Positions 40,380 to 49,991 of a stretch of 64,000 nucleotides of DNA are shown here, one piece after another (positions within the stretch are counted from its first letter, which is position 1; the number at the start of each line of letters is the position of its first letter). The position numbers and the translations under genes were made by a program. This DNA is from Rhynchopus sp. YZ270_cl-10. Lineage: Eukaryota; Euglenozoa; Diplonemea; Diplonemida; Diplonemidae. Below the pieces are notes generated by a model. The model saw nothing but the letters and a program-made list of their open reading frames with translations. It did no database searches and was not told where the DNA came from. The stretch lies in contig OZ037870.1 in the NCBI GenBank assembly GCA_964035575.1, positions 1,025,014 to 1,089,013 of the forward strand, written 5' to 3'.

Positions 40380-41618
40380 ATGAGACATTCCCAACGGAGT
40401 GCTTCACAACGGACCCCGACGCTTAGCGTCGGGAATGAACACGAACACATTTCAGACACGGAGGAGGGAACTGAACGGCAGGGTCTTCACCAAAGCGGCA
40501 CCGCGGCGCCTCCACCTACAACACAGTCGTCTCCTTTGTCTCCTGTGAAGGTTCCGGTGCCTCAGGGGGGTGCGCATTCCTTTCGGAGAAAGAGGGAACC
40601 ACCGGTTTCAATGCCGCCGCCATCAGAGCAGACCCAAACACCTTCGCAAGCGAAGGACGGTAACGTATGGGTCAGCGGCGCCTCGGTGCCGCCACCTGAT
40701 GCTGGATTGGTTGCCCCGCAGCTTCGTACGGTGCTGGCGTCGAGAGATGCCCAAAAATTTCTTGACGACATATTAAGCAAAGATGCGGTGATCCGATCAA
40801 TGGTGATCGGCATTACGGACTCCCCGGTGGCGAGGAGGGTCAAGCATAATAGGGCGATCACTGCGGAGCTTGATGTCCTGCAGGAAGCGATACACCATGC
40901 AGGAGGGGATGTCACTGTGGTGAGGGACGATCTTGTGCAGTATACGCGACCCACCTATTCTGCGATTGTGGCGGGGTTGGAGAGTGTGGCAGCGTCTGCT
41001 GAGGTGGGGGATGTTGTTCTTATTGTGCTGATTGCAGCGTCGTGCGACGTAGAGCGACGTGGTGTAGTCATTCCTAGTGGATACAGCAATTTGCGTTGTC
41101 CTGAAATAATTGATGCCTCAGTTTTTAACGCAGCACTGCGTGGTGTGCCCCCAGGATGTTCAACACTCTTCGTTCTTGATGCCCCTGCCCCAGGGAGTAA
41201 TCCATTGCTCCCTTTCGCGCATGTAAGCAATGGAGGTGGAGGTGGGCACAACAGAGCAGAAGTCGCAGAGCTGCGTTGGGAGCCCTGCGAGCAAAACCCC
41301 CATTGGGGTGCGCTCTCCTCGGCGCTGTCGGTCGTGCTGAAGCAGTATCCTATCAAGAACGGCTTTGCCACGATGATGCACGAAGTTGAATCTGCTTGCG
41401 TCATTCCAACCGGTTCGTTGTCGCGCAACCATAATATGGCAGCACCGAAGCCGACAATTAATGTGACGCACCTTGCTAGGGGTGGAGGAGGAGGAGGAGG
41501 TGGTGGTGGAGGCGGGTCACCCAGAACCCATCGCCGCTCGAGTGGAACGATGTTCGCAACAGAGACGTGTTCGTCAAATTATCATAAGCATATGGTACCC
41601 TCGGGGAGGTCAGGGTAG
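40380..41618 (+). CDS. Metacaspase-fold protein lacking the catalytic dyad
   Basis: A single exon of 412 residues. A Pro/Gln-rich N-terminus of about 120 residues, typical of metacaspases, precedes a caspase-like p20: MVIGITDSP, then TRPTYSAIVAGLESV (as in the PTRANIL helix), GDVVLIVLIAASCDV where GDxLFFHYSGHG is expected, and STLFVLDAPAPGSNPLLPF where TAIFDSCHSGSALDLPY is expected. The catalytic His is replaced by Ala (residue 220) and the catalytic Cys by Pro (residue 269). A p10-like region follows (NPHWGALSSALSVVLKQYP). A glycine run precedes the tail. By analogy with inactive metacaspases in other protists it may regulate an active partner; that is inference. The start follows CCCAGCAG within 30 bases. 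Confidence 0.65.
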   Translation: MRHSQRSASQRTPTLSVGNEHEHISDTEEGTERQGLHQSGTAAPPPTTQSSPLSPVKVPVPQGGAHSFRRKREPPVSMPPPSEQTQTPSQAKDGNVWVSGASVPPPDAGLVAPQLRTVLASRDAQKFLDDILSKDAVIRSMVIGITDSPVARRVKHNRAITAELDVLQEAIHHAGGDVTVVRDDLVQYTRPTYSAIVAGLESVAASAEVGDVVLIVLIAASCDVERRGVVIPSGYSNLRCPEIIDASVFNAALRGVPPGCSTLFVLDAPAPGSNPLLPFAHVSNGGGGGHNRAEVAELRWEPCEQNPHWGALSSALSVVLKQYPIKNGFATMMHEVESACVIPTGSLSRNHNMAAPKPTINVTHLARGGGGGGGGGGGGSPRTHRRSSGTMFATETCSSNYHKHMVPSGRSG

Positions 41619-43138
41619 GGTAGGAGGAGGAGGAGGAGGCGGCTAGTGCTAAGCTAGTCGTAAAATACTAGTCATTAGGACTAGTGGAACTATCAGTAGT
41701 TTGCTGTGGGGGAGGAGGGGGGAGAAATGTTGTCCCGTGATATTTTGCATGTGTCGATAAAGAGAAAAAAAAATGGTGGCGTTTTGTACAAGAGCCCTTT
41801 TTGTTTGTATTTGTTTTTAGTTGTGTGTTGATGGTTCTGAAAAATGCAGTGAAAAAAAAGTAAATAGAAGCAGACCTGTTGTTGTCTGAAACGCATCGAG
41901 TGTAGTTTTTTGAATTGCTGATTTTTTTTGTTTCATTTTTCAGATATGTAAACTGTGTGGCATATCCTTGTTTCAAGTTTTCCTGGTTTATCTTTTATGT
42001 TGTTTTCAAACAAGTATACGACACAATTAATTGTGAATATGTGCACACGTGGGACACATGCATTTCCTTCGATTTCCCATTTTTTTTCAATTCAAAATCT
42101 TGTCTCACGGACCTATTGCTGGGCCATCTAGAACGGGGAGAGATTTTTTTTACTAGCTCTCAGTGTGCTCTCACAGCCTGTTGCGTTGTTTCAAGGAGAC
42201 GATCATAGATGGTTCAATTGTGTGTGTAAATATGTTGGACCACGCCACAATAATGCTGAAGAATCTGGCTAGTTTTCTTAAGGTGCGGACCACTCACGTC
42301 CCACCCCTTTCCATGAACTCAACTGAGATGTGTTTTAGCACAGTTTCAACTACTCTTTTTCTTGTTTTCTGCAGTCTTGGCGTTTTTGTGCTTTGATTCA
42401 CCCAACATATTTACCTACACGGTATGCAGTACGACTCTCTCAGAGACGGTTCTAGCCTCTTCTCCTCCCCCAAGCTGCCTGAAGCACTGTTGACTCATCT
42501 GACACAAACCATATTTTTTTTTGAAAGATTTGGTTGCATACGTGTGGACTCCCAAAAGGATATTCCACTACGCACAGTGCCTTCTATTCTAGCTTTCATG
42601 TGTTTTCAGATGACATTAGGAAGCGTATCCATTATTTTCAAGTTTTGTTTTAGTAGAAGAAAGAGGAAGGAAGCAACTTTTTTTATCTTCAAAAAAAAAA
42701 AGAAAAAAACAGCCTTTCCCAGGGTGCGATTTTGGATGAATTGTCGCGCAATTTTTTGTTTTTTTTTTTTGAAATCGCAGGTGCGACGCTGGGAAATGCT
42801 GAAAAAAACAAAAAAACGTAGGGACGACCGGCATTGATAACACTTCGCGTGTATGCCTCACTTCATTGTGAACAACAAACACACCCCTGTCTCAAAAAAA
42901 AGAAGAAAAAAAAAAATCACCAAAAAAAAGTACAGTCAATCCTTCTATAGTTAGAGTTCTAGACCACCACTCCCCCCCTTTGTACATTTCTCTTTTCCAC
43001 TTCATCCCTTTGACACCTCCCCCCTCTGCACATTTCACACACCACCTCCTTCTTCCAGCACTACATTGCCATATTTCCCATTCTTTTCTTACCCCACTTC
43101 GTCTCCCTCTCTCTTTCTCTCTCTCTCTCTGCTCCAAG
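41619..43138. other. Spacer, no supported gene
   Basis: It starts with a GGAGGA-rich patch and a CTAGT-rich stretch just after the preceding stop, then AT-rich sequence, a CCACTCACGTCC-type repeat at 42284-42365, an A-rich tract (42689-42710) and a long CT-rich leader before the transferase gene. The leader at 42990-43138 resembles that of the second transferase gene at 46720-46913. No domain-bearing frame. Confidence 0.6.
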
Positions 43139-44596
43139 ATGGGGTGCTGTCAGGCCACGTCAACTCTTGATGAGAGCAATCCCAACCAAGTTGTTGGTGA
43201 AGAAAAGCTTGTTGCGTCGCTTCTCCCTGATAACTCATCGTCTCATGAGTTGTCCTTGACGCTTTCCCTTGCGACACCGAAGGAGAATTATCGTGCTGAT
43301 GGTGAGGCATTTGAGATACAGTCCATGGAGGAAAGCTCCTTCCACATTGCAGGGAGGAGCTCGGAGTCAAAACTTTCGAATCTGTGTTTCAATCATTTGA
43401 AAGACACGCCGTCAGGGGATTCTATCGACAGCTCTGCCTCTTCCACTTCGCCTTCCCCTACTCTGCCAATCCGATGGTACGTCGACGTCGAAAAATGGGA
43501 TATGGGCGAAGAAGAGTACACCTTCCTCCTCTCCCTCATCACCGATGAAGAGGAGAAGCAGGGCATCAAACGGTACCTTAAAATGGGGGATCGGAAGCGC
43601 GCTTTGGCGAGCAGATTGCTGGCGAGACGGGCGTGCTCGCATTCTTGCAGGATACCGTATGAGGATGTTTGCATTAAGAGAACTGAGGTGAACAAGCCGT
43701 ACCTCGCTGGGAGGACCGGCTTGGGAAGCAGCCGAACTCTTTCTGAAGATCGACTGAACGTCGACCAACCCAACTTCAACTTCAACATCTCCCACGACGG
43801 CGACCTGGTCGTCCTCGTCTCCGACGCTGTCTGTCTCGTGGGTGTCGATATCGTTGCCCCTGCCTTCCTCACCCCCCGCCGCGGCGGCGTAAACGAACTC
43901 AGCTCTGCCTTCACCCCTCAAGAACTTTCCTTTATCAAAGGCCAAGAAACAGCTATGCTCCAACAAGACATGTTCTCCCTCCTGTGGTCGTGCAAAGAGG
44001 CGTACGCAAAGGCAAGAGGAGATGGTCTCAAATTCAAACTCAGCCGCTCCGATTTTTACATCGTGTCTGAAAAGGAAATGGACGGGGTTGGGAGGAGAGT
44101 GAAGGTGACAGTCCTGAAGGCGCGGGTTGATGGTGTGGAGCTGAACCGTTGGGTCTTTCACAGCTGCGAACTCCCTGGGGGGTACCGGGTGACGATTGCG
44201 AAGGGACCGGGGTGTGATGCAGTGGACCCTGCAGGGGGTTTCCTCTCTACAATGAAGGTTGGGATGGATGCGTTTACACCAGAGGAGTGGAATGATCTGT
44301 TGGACCAGGTCCAGGCTGACTACGTCGAAGTTCCAGTCGGCTTTTTGGTCCCCACAGAGTTACATGAAGCATACACAAGCGTCAGCGGGCACACCGTATC
44401 AACTACATTCTTTCCATGCTCCCCAGTCACCCGTTGGAGTGAAGGATCACCAAGCCGAAGCACCGTCCTTGCCGAGCCACAAACCAGTGCAATGCTTGGC
44501 ACTGCAGGGAGATGCTTCCCAAGATCCTCACGTCTCCCCACCGATGAAGAGAATGAATATCAGCAGGAATCTGAAACCGGGTATACTTTTCCCTGA
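43139..44596 (+). CDS. 4'-phosphopantetheinyl transferase, MGCC-type, copy 1
   Basis: A single exon of 485 residues. The transferase core lies at about 112-310: RWYVDVEKWDMGEEEY, KRALASRLLARRACSH, KPYLAGR, the substrate motif FNFNISHDGDLVVL, the metal motif VGVDIVAP (D237) and WSCKEAYAKARGDGL. Such enzymes move phosphopantetheine from CoA to carrier proteins of fatty-acid, polyketide or lysine pathways. The N-terminus MGCC is a classic dual-acylation signal (myristate on Gly2, palmitate on Cys3/Cys4), so membrane anchoring is likely but unproven. The C-terminal 150 residues have no known domain. The ATG follows a CT repeat and CCAAG directly. Copy 2 at 46914 is nearly identical through the core. 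Copy 1's last residues (QESETGYTFP) come from an inserted foldback element. Confidence 0.85.
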   Translation: MGCCQATSTLDESNPNQVVGEEKLVASLLPDNSSSHELSLTLSLATPKENYRADGEAFEIQSMEESSFHIAGRSSESKLSNLCFNHLKDTPSGDSIDSSASSTSPSPTLPIRWYVDVEKWDMGEEEYTFLLSLITDEEEKQGIKRYLKMGDRKRALASRLLARRACSHSCRIPYEDVCIKRTEVNKPYLAGRTGLGSSRTLSEDRLNVDQPNFNFNISHDGDLVVLVSDAVCLVGVDIVAPAFLTPRRGGVNELSSAFTPQELSFIKGQETAMLQQDMFSLLWSCKEAYAKARGDGLKFKLSRSDFYIVSEKEMDGVGRRVKVTVLKARVDGVELNRWVFHSCELPGGYRVTIAKGPGCDAVDPAGGFLSTMKVGMDAFTPEEWNDLLDQVQADYVEVPVGFLVPTELHEAYTSVSGHTVSTTFFPCSPVTRWSEGSPSRSTVLAEPQTSAMLGTAGRCFPRSSRLPTDEENEYQQESETGYTFP

Positions 44597-44700
44597 TTTT
44601 AGTACAAACTTGTAATACGTGTTAAGTCGACAAAGTCATGTCATTTTCTGAGGTTAAAAAAAAAAAAAGGAAAAAGAAAACCCGGTTTCAGATTCCTGCC
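44561..44700. mobile_element. Foldback element inserted at the 3' end of transferase copy 1
   Basis: The arms GCAGGAATCTGAAACCGGGT and their perfect complement bound about 140 bases. In copy 2 the corresponding site reads straight from GAGGATGAATAA into TTCTTTTT, while in copy 1 the element lies between GAGAATGAATAT and TATTTATTCTTTTT. A short target duplication (TAT) is possible. The left arm is translated as the last residues of copy 1 and supplies its stop codon. Confidence 0.75.
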
Positions 44701-45292
44701 TATTTATTCTTTTTGGTTGCGGGGGTGACAGATTTGTGAATTTGAGGTTCGATTGTAAGGCTTAGTTCAGAGTTCATCTTTATCAATTTCCCCCTCTTGA
44801 ACTTAATTTTCTTGGTTTTATGGAATGTGCATTTTTGAGGCACATTTTCATCTTTTACAACTGTTTTTTGGAGTCAGGTCAGCTTATTGCACACGGGAAG
44901 AGCTGCCACATCCAGGGTGAGATGTGCTGCTGTAAAATGATGTCTCGAGTCCGCATTGCACTTCGCGGTAGCCCCAAGGGAAGACACCCTTCAGAAGCCA
45001 GGTAGAGAGTGCTGCCTCCACCCCCACCCCCACCCCCTCTACACTGTCCGCATAAGGAGTCATCTGATGCCACGACTCAAGTCCTACCCTTTGCATGAGC
45101 TCGACTGACACTTCAAAACATTTCACGAAACCCTTCATTCCTTCTCCCTGCAATCTTGCTTGTCCTTATGTTTTGCAGTTAACAACTAAAATGCAACTAA
45201 AATGCTTTTTTTTTTCGAGAGAGACCAACCACTTTTTGGTTTTTACTACTTTTTTTACTGACCCCCTCTCCCTCTCTTTCTAACAATAGCCA

Positions 45293-45390
45293 AACGAAAC
45301 GCGAAGAACAAAAGAACAAACGAACAAAAGAACAAAGCCCCAATACACAGACCGGATGTTTTCCCATTCTCTGGCTGATATCTTATCACA
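45293..45390 (+). repeat. CACAGACCGGATGTTTTC block, first of three
   Basis: Core elements are ACGAAACGCGAAGAACAAA, ATACACAGACCGGATGTTTT and CCATTCTCTGGCTGATAT. Further copies lie at 45781-45910 and 48980-49090. A linked upstream block (AAAGCCCTCTCTCCATCTTC and GGAAAGGCTAGCTGAACGTC) occurs at 45545-45640 and 48850-48950. Together they show that the flank of each transferase gene was duplicated with it. Confidence 0.7.
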
Positions 45391-46129
45391 TATACACAAA
45401 GTGGCGTGGCCCATATGGGGTTTGGGGTATATCGAAAGACCCTAGAAAACCCGTTTATACATTTATGGGAAAGTCACACCAATATTTTTATCTTTTATTT
45501 TTGTTTTTGTTTTCTTTTTTATCTTTCTTTGTTTTACTGTTCAAAAGCCCTCTCTCCATCTTCCCTTTGCTTGGATGTGGGAAAGGCTAGCTGAACGTCA
45601 GCAAAACACTTTAACACATTTCACGAAACCCCTCATTCCCTCTTTTCTTGCAATCTTGCTTGTCCTTATCTTTTGCAGTTGACACCAAACTAAAATGCTT
45701 TTTTTCGGCAAAAAAGCAAAAGTCAAAGCGATACAGAGAGACCAACCAATTTTTTATTAAACCCCCTCAACCTATATTCAAACGAAACGCGAAGAACAAA
45801 GGAACAAAATAACAAAAGAACAAAACCCCGATACACAGACCGGATGTTTTCTTATCACCTTCCCCCTATGCATCCATTCTCTGGCTAATATTATCACAAG
45901 AACAAAAGACTTGGAAAAAAAAAACAAGACAATCCCCTTCTCAAACCCCAATTATTTTTTTTTTTTGTGAGTATTTTATAGACTGCATAGATGCAGTGGC
46001 TCTCTTATTGGAGTCACTCAAAAAAAAAAATGTGTTTTTGTCTGTTTTTTACCTGCAAAGAGTGCTTAGTGGCTTTTTGGTTTCACCGACAAAAAATCCA
46101 CCCGCCCATCCGAGCGGAAGAAAGTACGC

Positions 46130-46550
46130 CAGAGCCATCCATTGGACCACATGGCGTCAGTGGACTCGAGCGAATTTGGAATGACGGAGAAACAGCGAAA
46201 TCACAGCGGAGCCGTGGCGGTCCATAGCTCTGCGGGGAGTCTGGTAGACCTCCTAAAATGCTTCACCAAAAAAAACGTCGCCGGATTTCGAACGATTGAA
46301 AATAGTTTTTGTTTACTTTTTGCTTTGCCAGTGTCTTATCCATCCCCACTCCATCTTCCCCCCTCCCCTCTCCCTCCCAAACTCGGGCCTCCTTTACCTT
46401 TGCCAAGACAATGTTGTACCGATTTTTTTTTTTTTGCCCCTATTTTAGCATCGCTTCACTTTTCTCCAAAAATAAAAAAGCCGCCCCCTTTTTTCTCCAT
46501 CCCACATTCCTCTTCTCCTATCGAACAACCCATCAACACCCTTTAAACCA
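46130..46550 (+). repeat. Duplicated spacer block, copy 2
   Basis: It matches 39236-39870 and then 40318-40380, without the intervening 440 bases that carry the minus-strand frames. Divergence is moderate, with small insertions such as GGTCCATA near 46221. Confidence 0.7.
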
Positions 46551-46913
46551 CCCCCGCTTCATTTCTCTGTGACTAAGCATGAGAACACGAGGTACTTAAA
46601 ACAAATTGCCACCCACGAGTAGCAGTAACACAAAAAAACCAAACTACTGATGAATAAACCAAAGAAATAATCTAATCAGACTACGCGAGGCTTAGCATCA
46701 TCTTATAAACTTTTTCTCTTTTTCACTTCATCCCTCCGCACTTTACACAACCTCCTTTTTGTCCAGCACACAAAAAAATCCCTTCTTTGGCAACAAAACT
46801 ACATTGCCATATTCCCCCTCCCCTCCTTTTCTTACTACCTCTACCTTTTAGTCTCGTTTACCTTTTTTTTTTTTTTTTTTTTTTTCCTTTTTTTTCTCTC
46901 TCTCCGCTCCAAG

Positions 46914-48374
46914 ATGGGGTGCTGTCAGGCCACGTCAACTCTTGATGAGAGCAATCCCAACCAAGTTGTTGGTGAAGAAAAGCTTGTTGCGTCGCTTCTC
47001 CCTGATAACTCATCGTTCCATGAGCTGTCCATGACGCTTTCTCCTACCACGCCGAAGGGGAATTATCGTGCTGATGGGGAGGCATTTGAGATACAGTCCA
47101 TGGAGGAAAGTTCCTTTCACATTGCAGGAAAGCGATTTGAATCAAAACTTTCGAATCTGTGTTTCAACCATTTGAAAGACACGCCATCAGGGGATTCTAT
47201 CGACAGCTCTGCCTCTTCCACTTCGCCTTCCCCTACTCTGCCAATCCGATGGTACGTCGACGTCGAAAAATGGGATATGGGCGAAGAAGAGTACACCTTC
47301 CTCCTCTCCCTCATCACCGATGAAGAGGAGAAGCAGGGCATCAAACGGTACCTTAAAATGGGGGATCGGAAGCGCGCTTTGGCGAGCAGATTGCTGGCGA
47401 GACGGGCGTGCTCGCATTCTTGCAGGATACCGTATGAGGATGTTTGCATTAAGAGAACTGAGGTGAACAAGCCGTACCTCGCTGGGAGGACCGCCTATAC
47501 ACCGGGAGGTGGAGGAAGCAGCCAAACCCTTTCTGAAGATCGCCTGAACGTCGACCAACCCAACTTCAACTTCAACATCTCCCACGACGGCGACCTGGTC
47601 GTCCTCGTCTCCGACGCTGTCTGTCTCGTGGGTGTCGATATCGTTGCCCCTGCCTTCCTCACCCCCCGCCGCGGCGGCGTAAACGAACTCAGCTCTGCCT
47701 TCACCCCTCAAGAACTTTCCTTTATCAAAGGCCAGGAAACAGCTATGCTCCAACAAGACATGTTCTCCCTCCTGTGGTCGTGCAAAGAGGCGTACGCAAA
47801 GGCAAGAGGAGATGGTCTCAAATTCAAACTCAGCCGCTCCGATTTTTACATCGTGTCTGAAAAGGAAATGGACGGGGTTGGGAGGAGAGTGAAGGTGACA
47901 GTCCTGAAGGCGCGGGTTGATGGTGTGGAGCTGAACCGTTGGGTCTTTCACAGCTGCGAACTCCCTGGGGGGTACCGGGTGACGATTGCGAAGGGACCGG
48001 GGTGTGATGCAGTGGACCCTGCAGGGGGTTTCCTCTCTACAATGAAGGTTGGGATGGATGCGTTTACACCAGAGGAGTGGAATGATCTGTTGGACCAGGT
48101 CCAGGCTGACTACGTCGAAGTTCCAGTCGGCTTTTTGGTCCCCACAGAGTTACATGAAGCATACAAAAACGTCAGCGGGCACACCGTATCAGCCACATTC
48201 TCCCCATGCTCGCCAGTTACCCGTTGGAGTGAAGGATCACCAAACCCAAACAACCTGCTCGCAGAACCACAAAGCAGTGCAATGCTTGGCACTGCAGGGA
48301 GATGCTCGCCTAGAGCATCACGTCTTCCCAGCCTAGGAGCGTTAATAATTGACACCGATGACGAGGATGAATAA
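46914..48374 (+). CDS. 4'-phosphopantetheinyl transferase, MGCC-type, copy 2
   Basis: A single exon of 486 residues, paralogous to the gene at 43139. The MGCC N-terminus and all transferase motifs (NISHDGDLVV, VGVDI, WSCKEAYAKARGDGL) are identical. Differences cluster in three patches: residues about 35-75, the linker after KPYLAGRT (AYTPGGGGSSQT here) and the last 40 residues, which end LIIDTDDEDE. The core DNA between about 47560 and 48160 is almost base-identical to copy 1, so recent duplication or gene conversion is likely. The tail lacks the foldback insertion and probably shows the ancestral end. The CT-rich leader ending CCAAG directly before the ATG is shared. Confidence 0.85.
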   Translation: MGCCQATSTLDESNPNQVVGEEKLVASLLPDNSSFHELSMTLSPTTPKGNYRADGEAFEIQSMEESSFHIAGKRFESKLSNLCFNHLKDTPSGDSIDSSASSTSPSPTLPIRWYVDVEKWDMGEEEYTFLLSLITDEEEKQGIKRYLKMGDRKRALASRLLARRACSHSCRIPYEDVCIKRTEVNKPYLAGRTAYTPGGGGSSQTLSEDRLNVDQPNFNFNISHDGDLVVLVSDAVCLVGVDIVAPAFLTPRRGGVNELSSAFTPQELSFIKGQETAMLQQDMFSLLWSCKEAYAKARGDGLKFKLSRSDFYIVSEKEMDGVGRRVKVTVLKARVDGVELNRWVFHSCELPGGYRVTIAKGPGCDAVDPAGGFLSTMKVGMDAFTPEEWNDLLDQVQADYVEVPVGFLVPTELHEAYKNVSGHTVSATFSPCSPVTRWSEGSPNPNNLLAEPQSSAMLGTAGRCSPRASRLPSLGALIIDTDDEDE

Positions 48375-49734
48375 TTCTTTTTCGGTTGGTGACAGATTTG
48401 TCAATTTGAGGTTCAATGGTGTGGGGGTTTCAGGCTATGTGAGGAGCTTCTCGGTTCATTGCCGAAAAATGCGTTTTTTTTTTTTTTTATTGAATACACA
48501 GTCTCGAGCGGGCTGTTGTATTTCAAGTCAACTTTGATCTCTCTTTAGATTGTGTGGGGGCGGAATGAGAGGGACGGTATGGCAAGGTTTCTTTTTATAG
48601 AAAACCTGCCAAAATAAAAGAGTGACGCTAAGCATGAAGCTTAACTCATTTCCTCTTTTGTTAGCAATTTTTTTTTCCCCCATGAAATTAATGTTTTCTT
48701 TGATTTTATGGTGTGCATTTGTGAGGCATATTTTTTACAATTGTGTTTTTTTTTATTGTAAGACGTTTCTCTTTGAAATGTCTGCATGTTTGTTTTAGTT
48801 TTGTTATATTTTCCTGTTTTATCTTTCTTTTCCCTTTTTTTTTTTTTCCAAAGCCCTCTCTCCATCTCCCCTTTGCCTGGAGTGGGGAAAGGCTAGCTGA
48901 ACGTCAGCAGAACACTTCAAAAACATTTTACAAAATCCCCCATTCCCCCACTCCTTCCCCTTCTCCTTCAAAAAACATTCAAATGAAACACGATGAACAA
49001 AACAAAACCCCGATACACAGACCGGATGTTTTCCTATCACTTCCCCCTATGCATCCATTCTCTGGCTAATATTATATCACAAGAACAAAAAAAGAAATGG
49101 AACAAAAGACAATCCCCTTCTCCCCTCAAACCCCAAAACAAAAAATTTTTTGTGAGTATATTTTATATACTGTGAATAGATGTAGCTCTCTCTGGAGTTA
49201 CTTAGTTTCAAAGAAAAAAATGTGTGTGTTTTTTTTTTTTGTGCTGATCAGACATTACTCTTCTTCCACACATTTTTTTGAAGTGTGGTGCTGGTCTGAA
49301 ATTTAGCTTTTAGAGCTCCGCCAATTTGAGTCAATCCCCCCCTTTTTTTTTTGCACTTTCAAGAGCCTTTTTTTTTCTTCAATTTTTTTGTTAATTCCCA
49401 TCCTTACTATGTTTTGAAAATGCTGTGAGACTGTTTTTTGTGTTAGGACCTCAGCTATTCAAAAATGAACAGTCTTTCTTTTTCTCTCCAGAAGAGAGAA
49501 GAACGAGGGACTATTGCTTCCTCCCTTCCCCCCCCCACAAAAAAAAAAAAACTAACGGCTCTGAGGCGATTGTCGACACAACAAAAAAGGTGGACAAAAT
49601 TTGTTCCAACCAGTACATCGAAAGAATTTAAAAAATAAAAATAGGCAATATTCTGGATGGAGAGCTCTTTTTGTGAAAAGCGGTCTCCATTGCCGAGCTA
49701 TTTTTATTTTCAAAAAAAAATAAAAAATTTCCAC

Positions 49735-49805
49735 CCCCCGCTACAGCCGGTCATTGTACCAAGGTACACTGTCACGAGAGGGCTGTTTGTATTTCAAGTC
49801 GACCT
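49735..49805 (+). repeat. Dispersed repeat with CACGAGAGGGCT motif
   Basis: CTACAGCCGGTCATTGTACC, AAGGTACACTGTCACGAGAG and GGCTGTTTGTATTTCAAGTC are intact. It is a truncated copy lacking the GCATGGTTGG leader. Confidence 0.6.
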
Positions 49806-49958
49806 TTTTTCAAGTTTTGTTTTCCCACCACCTCACTAAGCACGAGAGGTTGAAGTTCATATTTAAGTTTTCTTGTTATTTCTTTGTTTAGCACACAAAG
49901 CTTTTCGACAGAGGAAATAGAATAGAATATACAGCACTATACATACTTCAGTGAAAAA

Positions 49959-49991
<33 letters not shown>

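Larger units (their letters stand above)
44597..46913. other. Spacer between the two transferase genes, duplicated blocks
   Basis: After the foldback element comes a 3' flank shared with the region after copy 2 (GGTGACAGATTTGT, TTTGAGGTTC). Then a CCACTCACGTCC-type relic (45068-45160), two imperfect copies of a CACAGACCGGATGTTTTC block (45293-45390, 45781-45910), and the second copy of the 39.2-kb block (46130-46550). The T-rich leader of copy 2 ends it. No protein-like frame. Confidence 0.6.

Noticed and set aside
39586-40383. A 265-codon plus-strand frame before the metacaspase-like gene
   Set aside because: It crosses two dispersed repeats and low-complexity tracts, has no domain, and part of it is antisense to better minus-strand frames.
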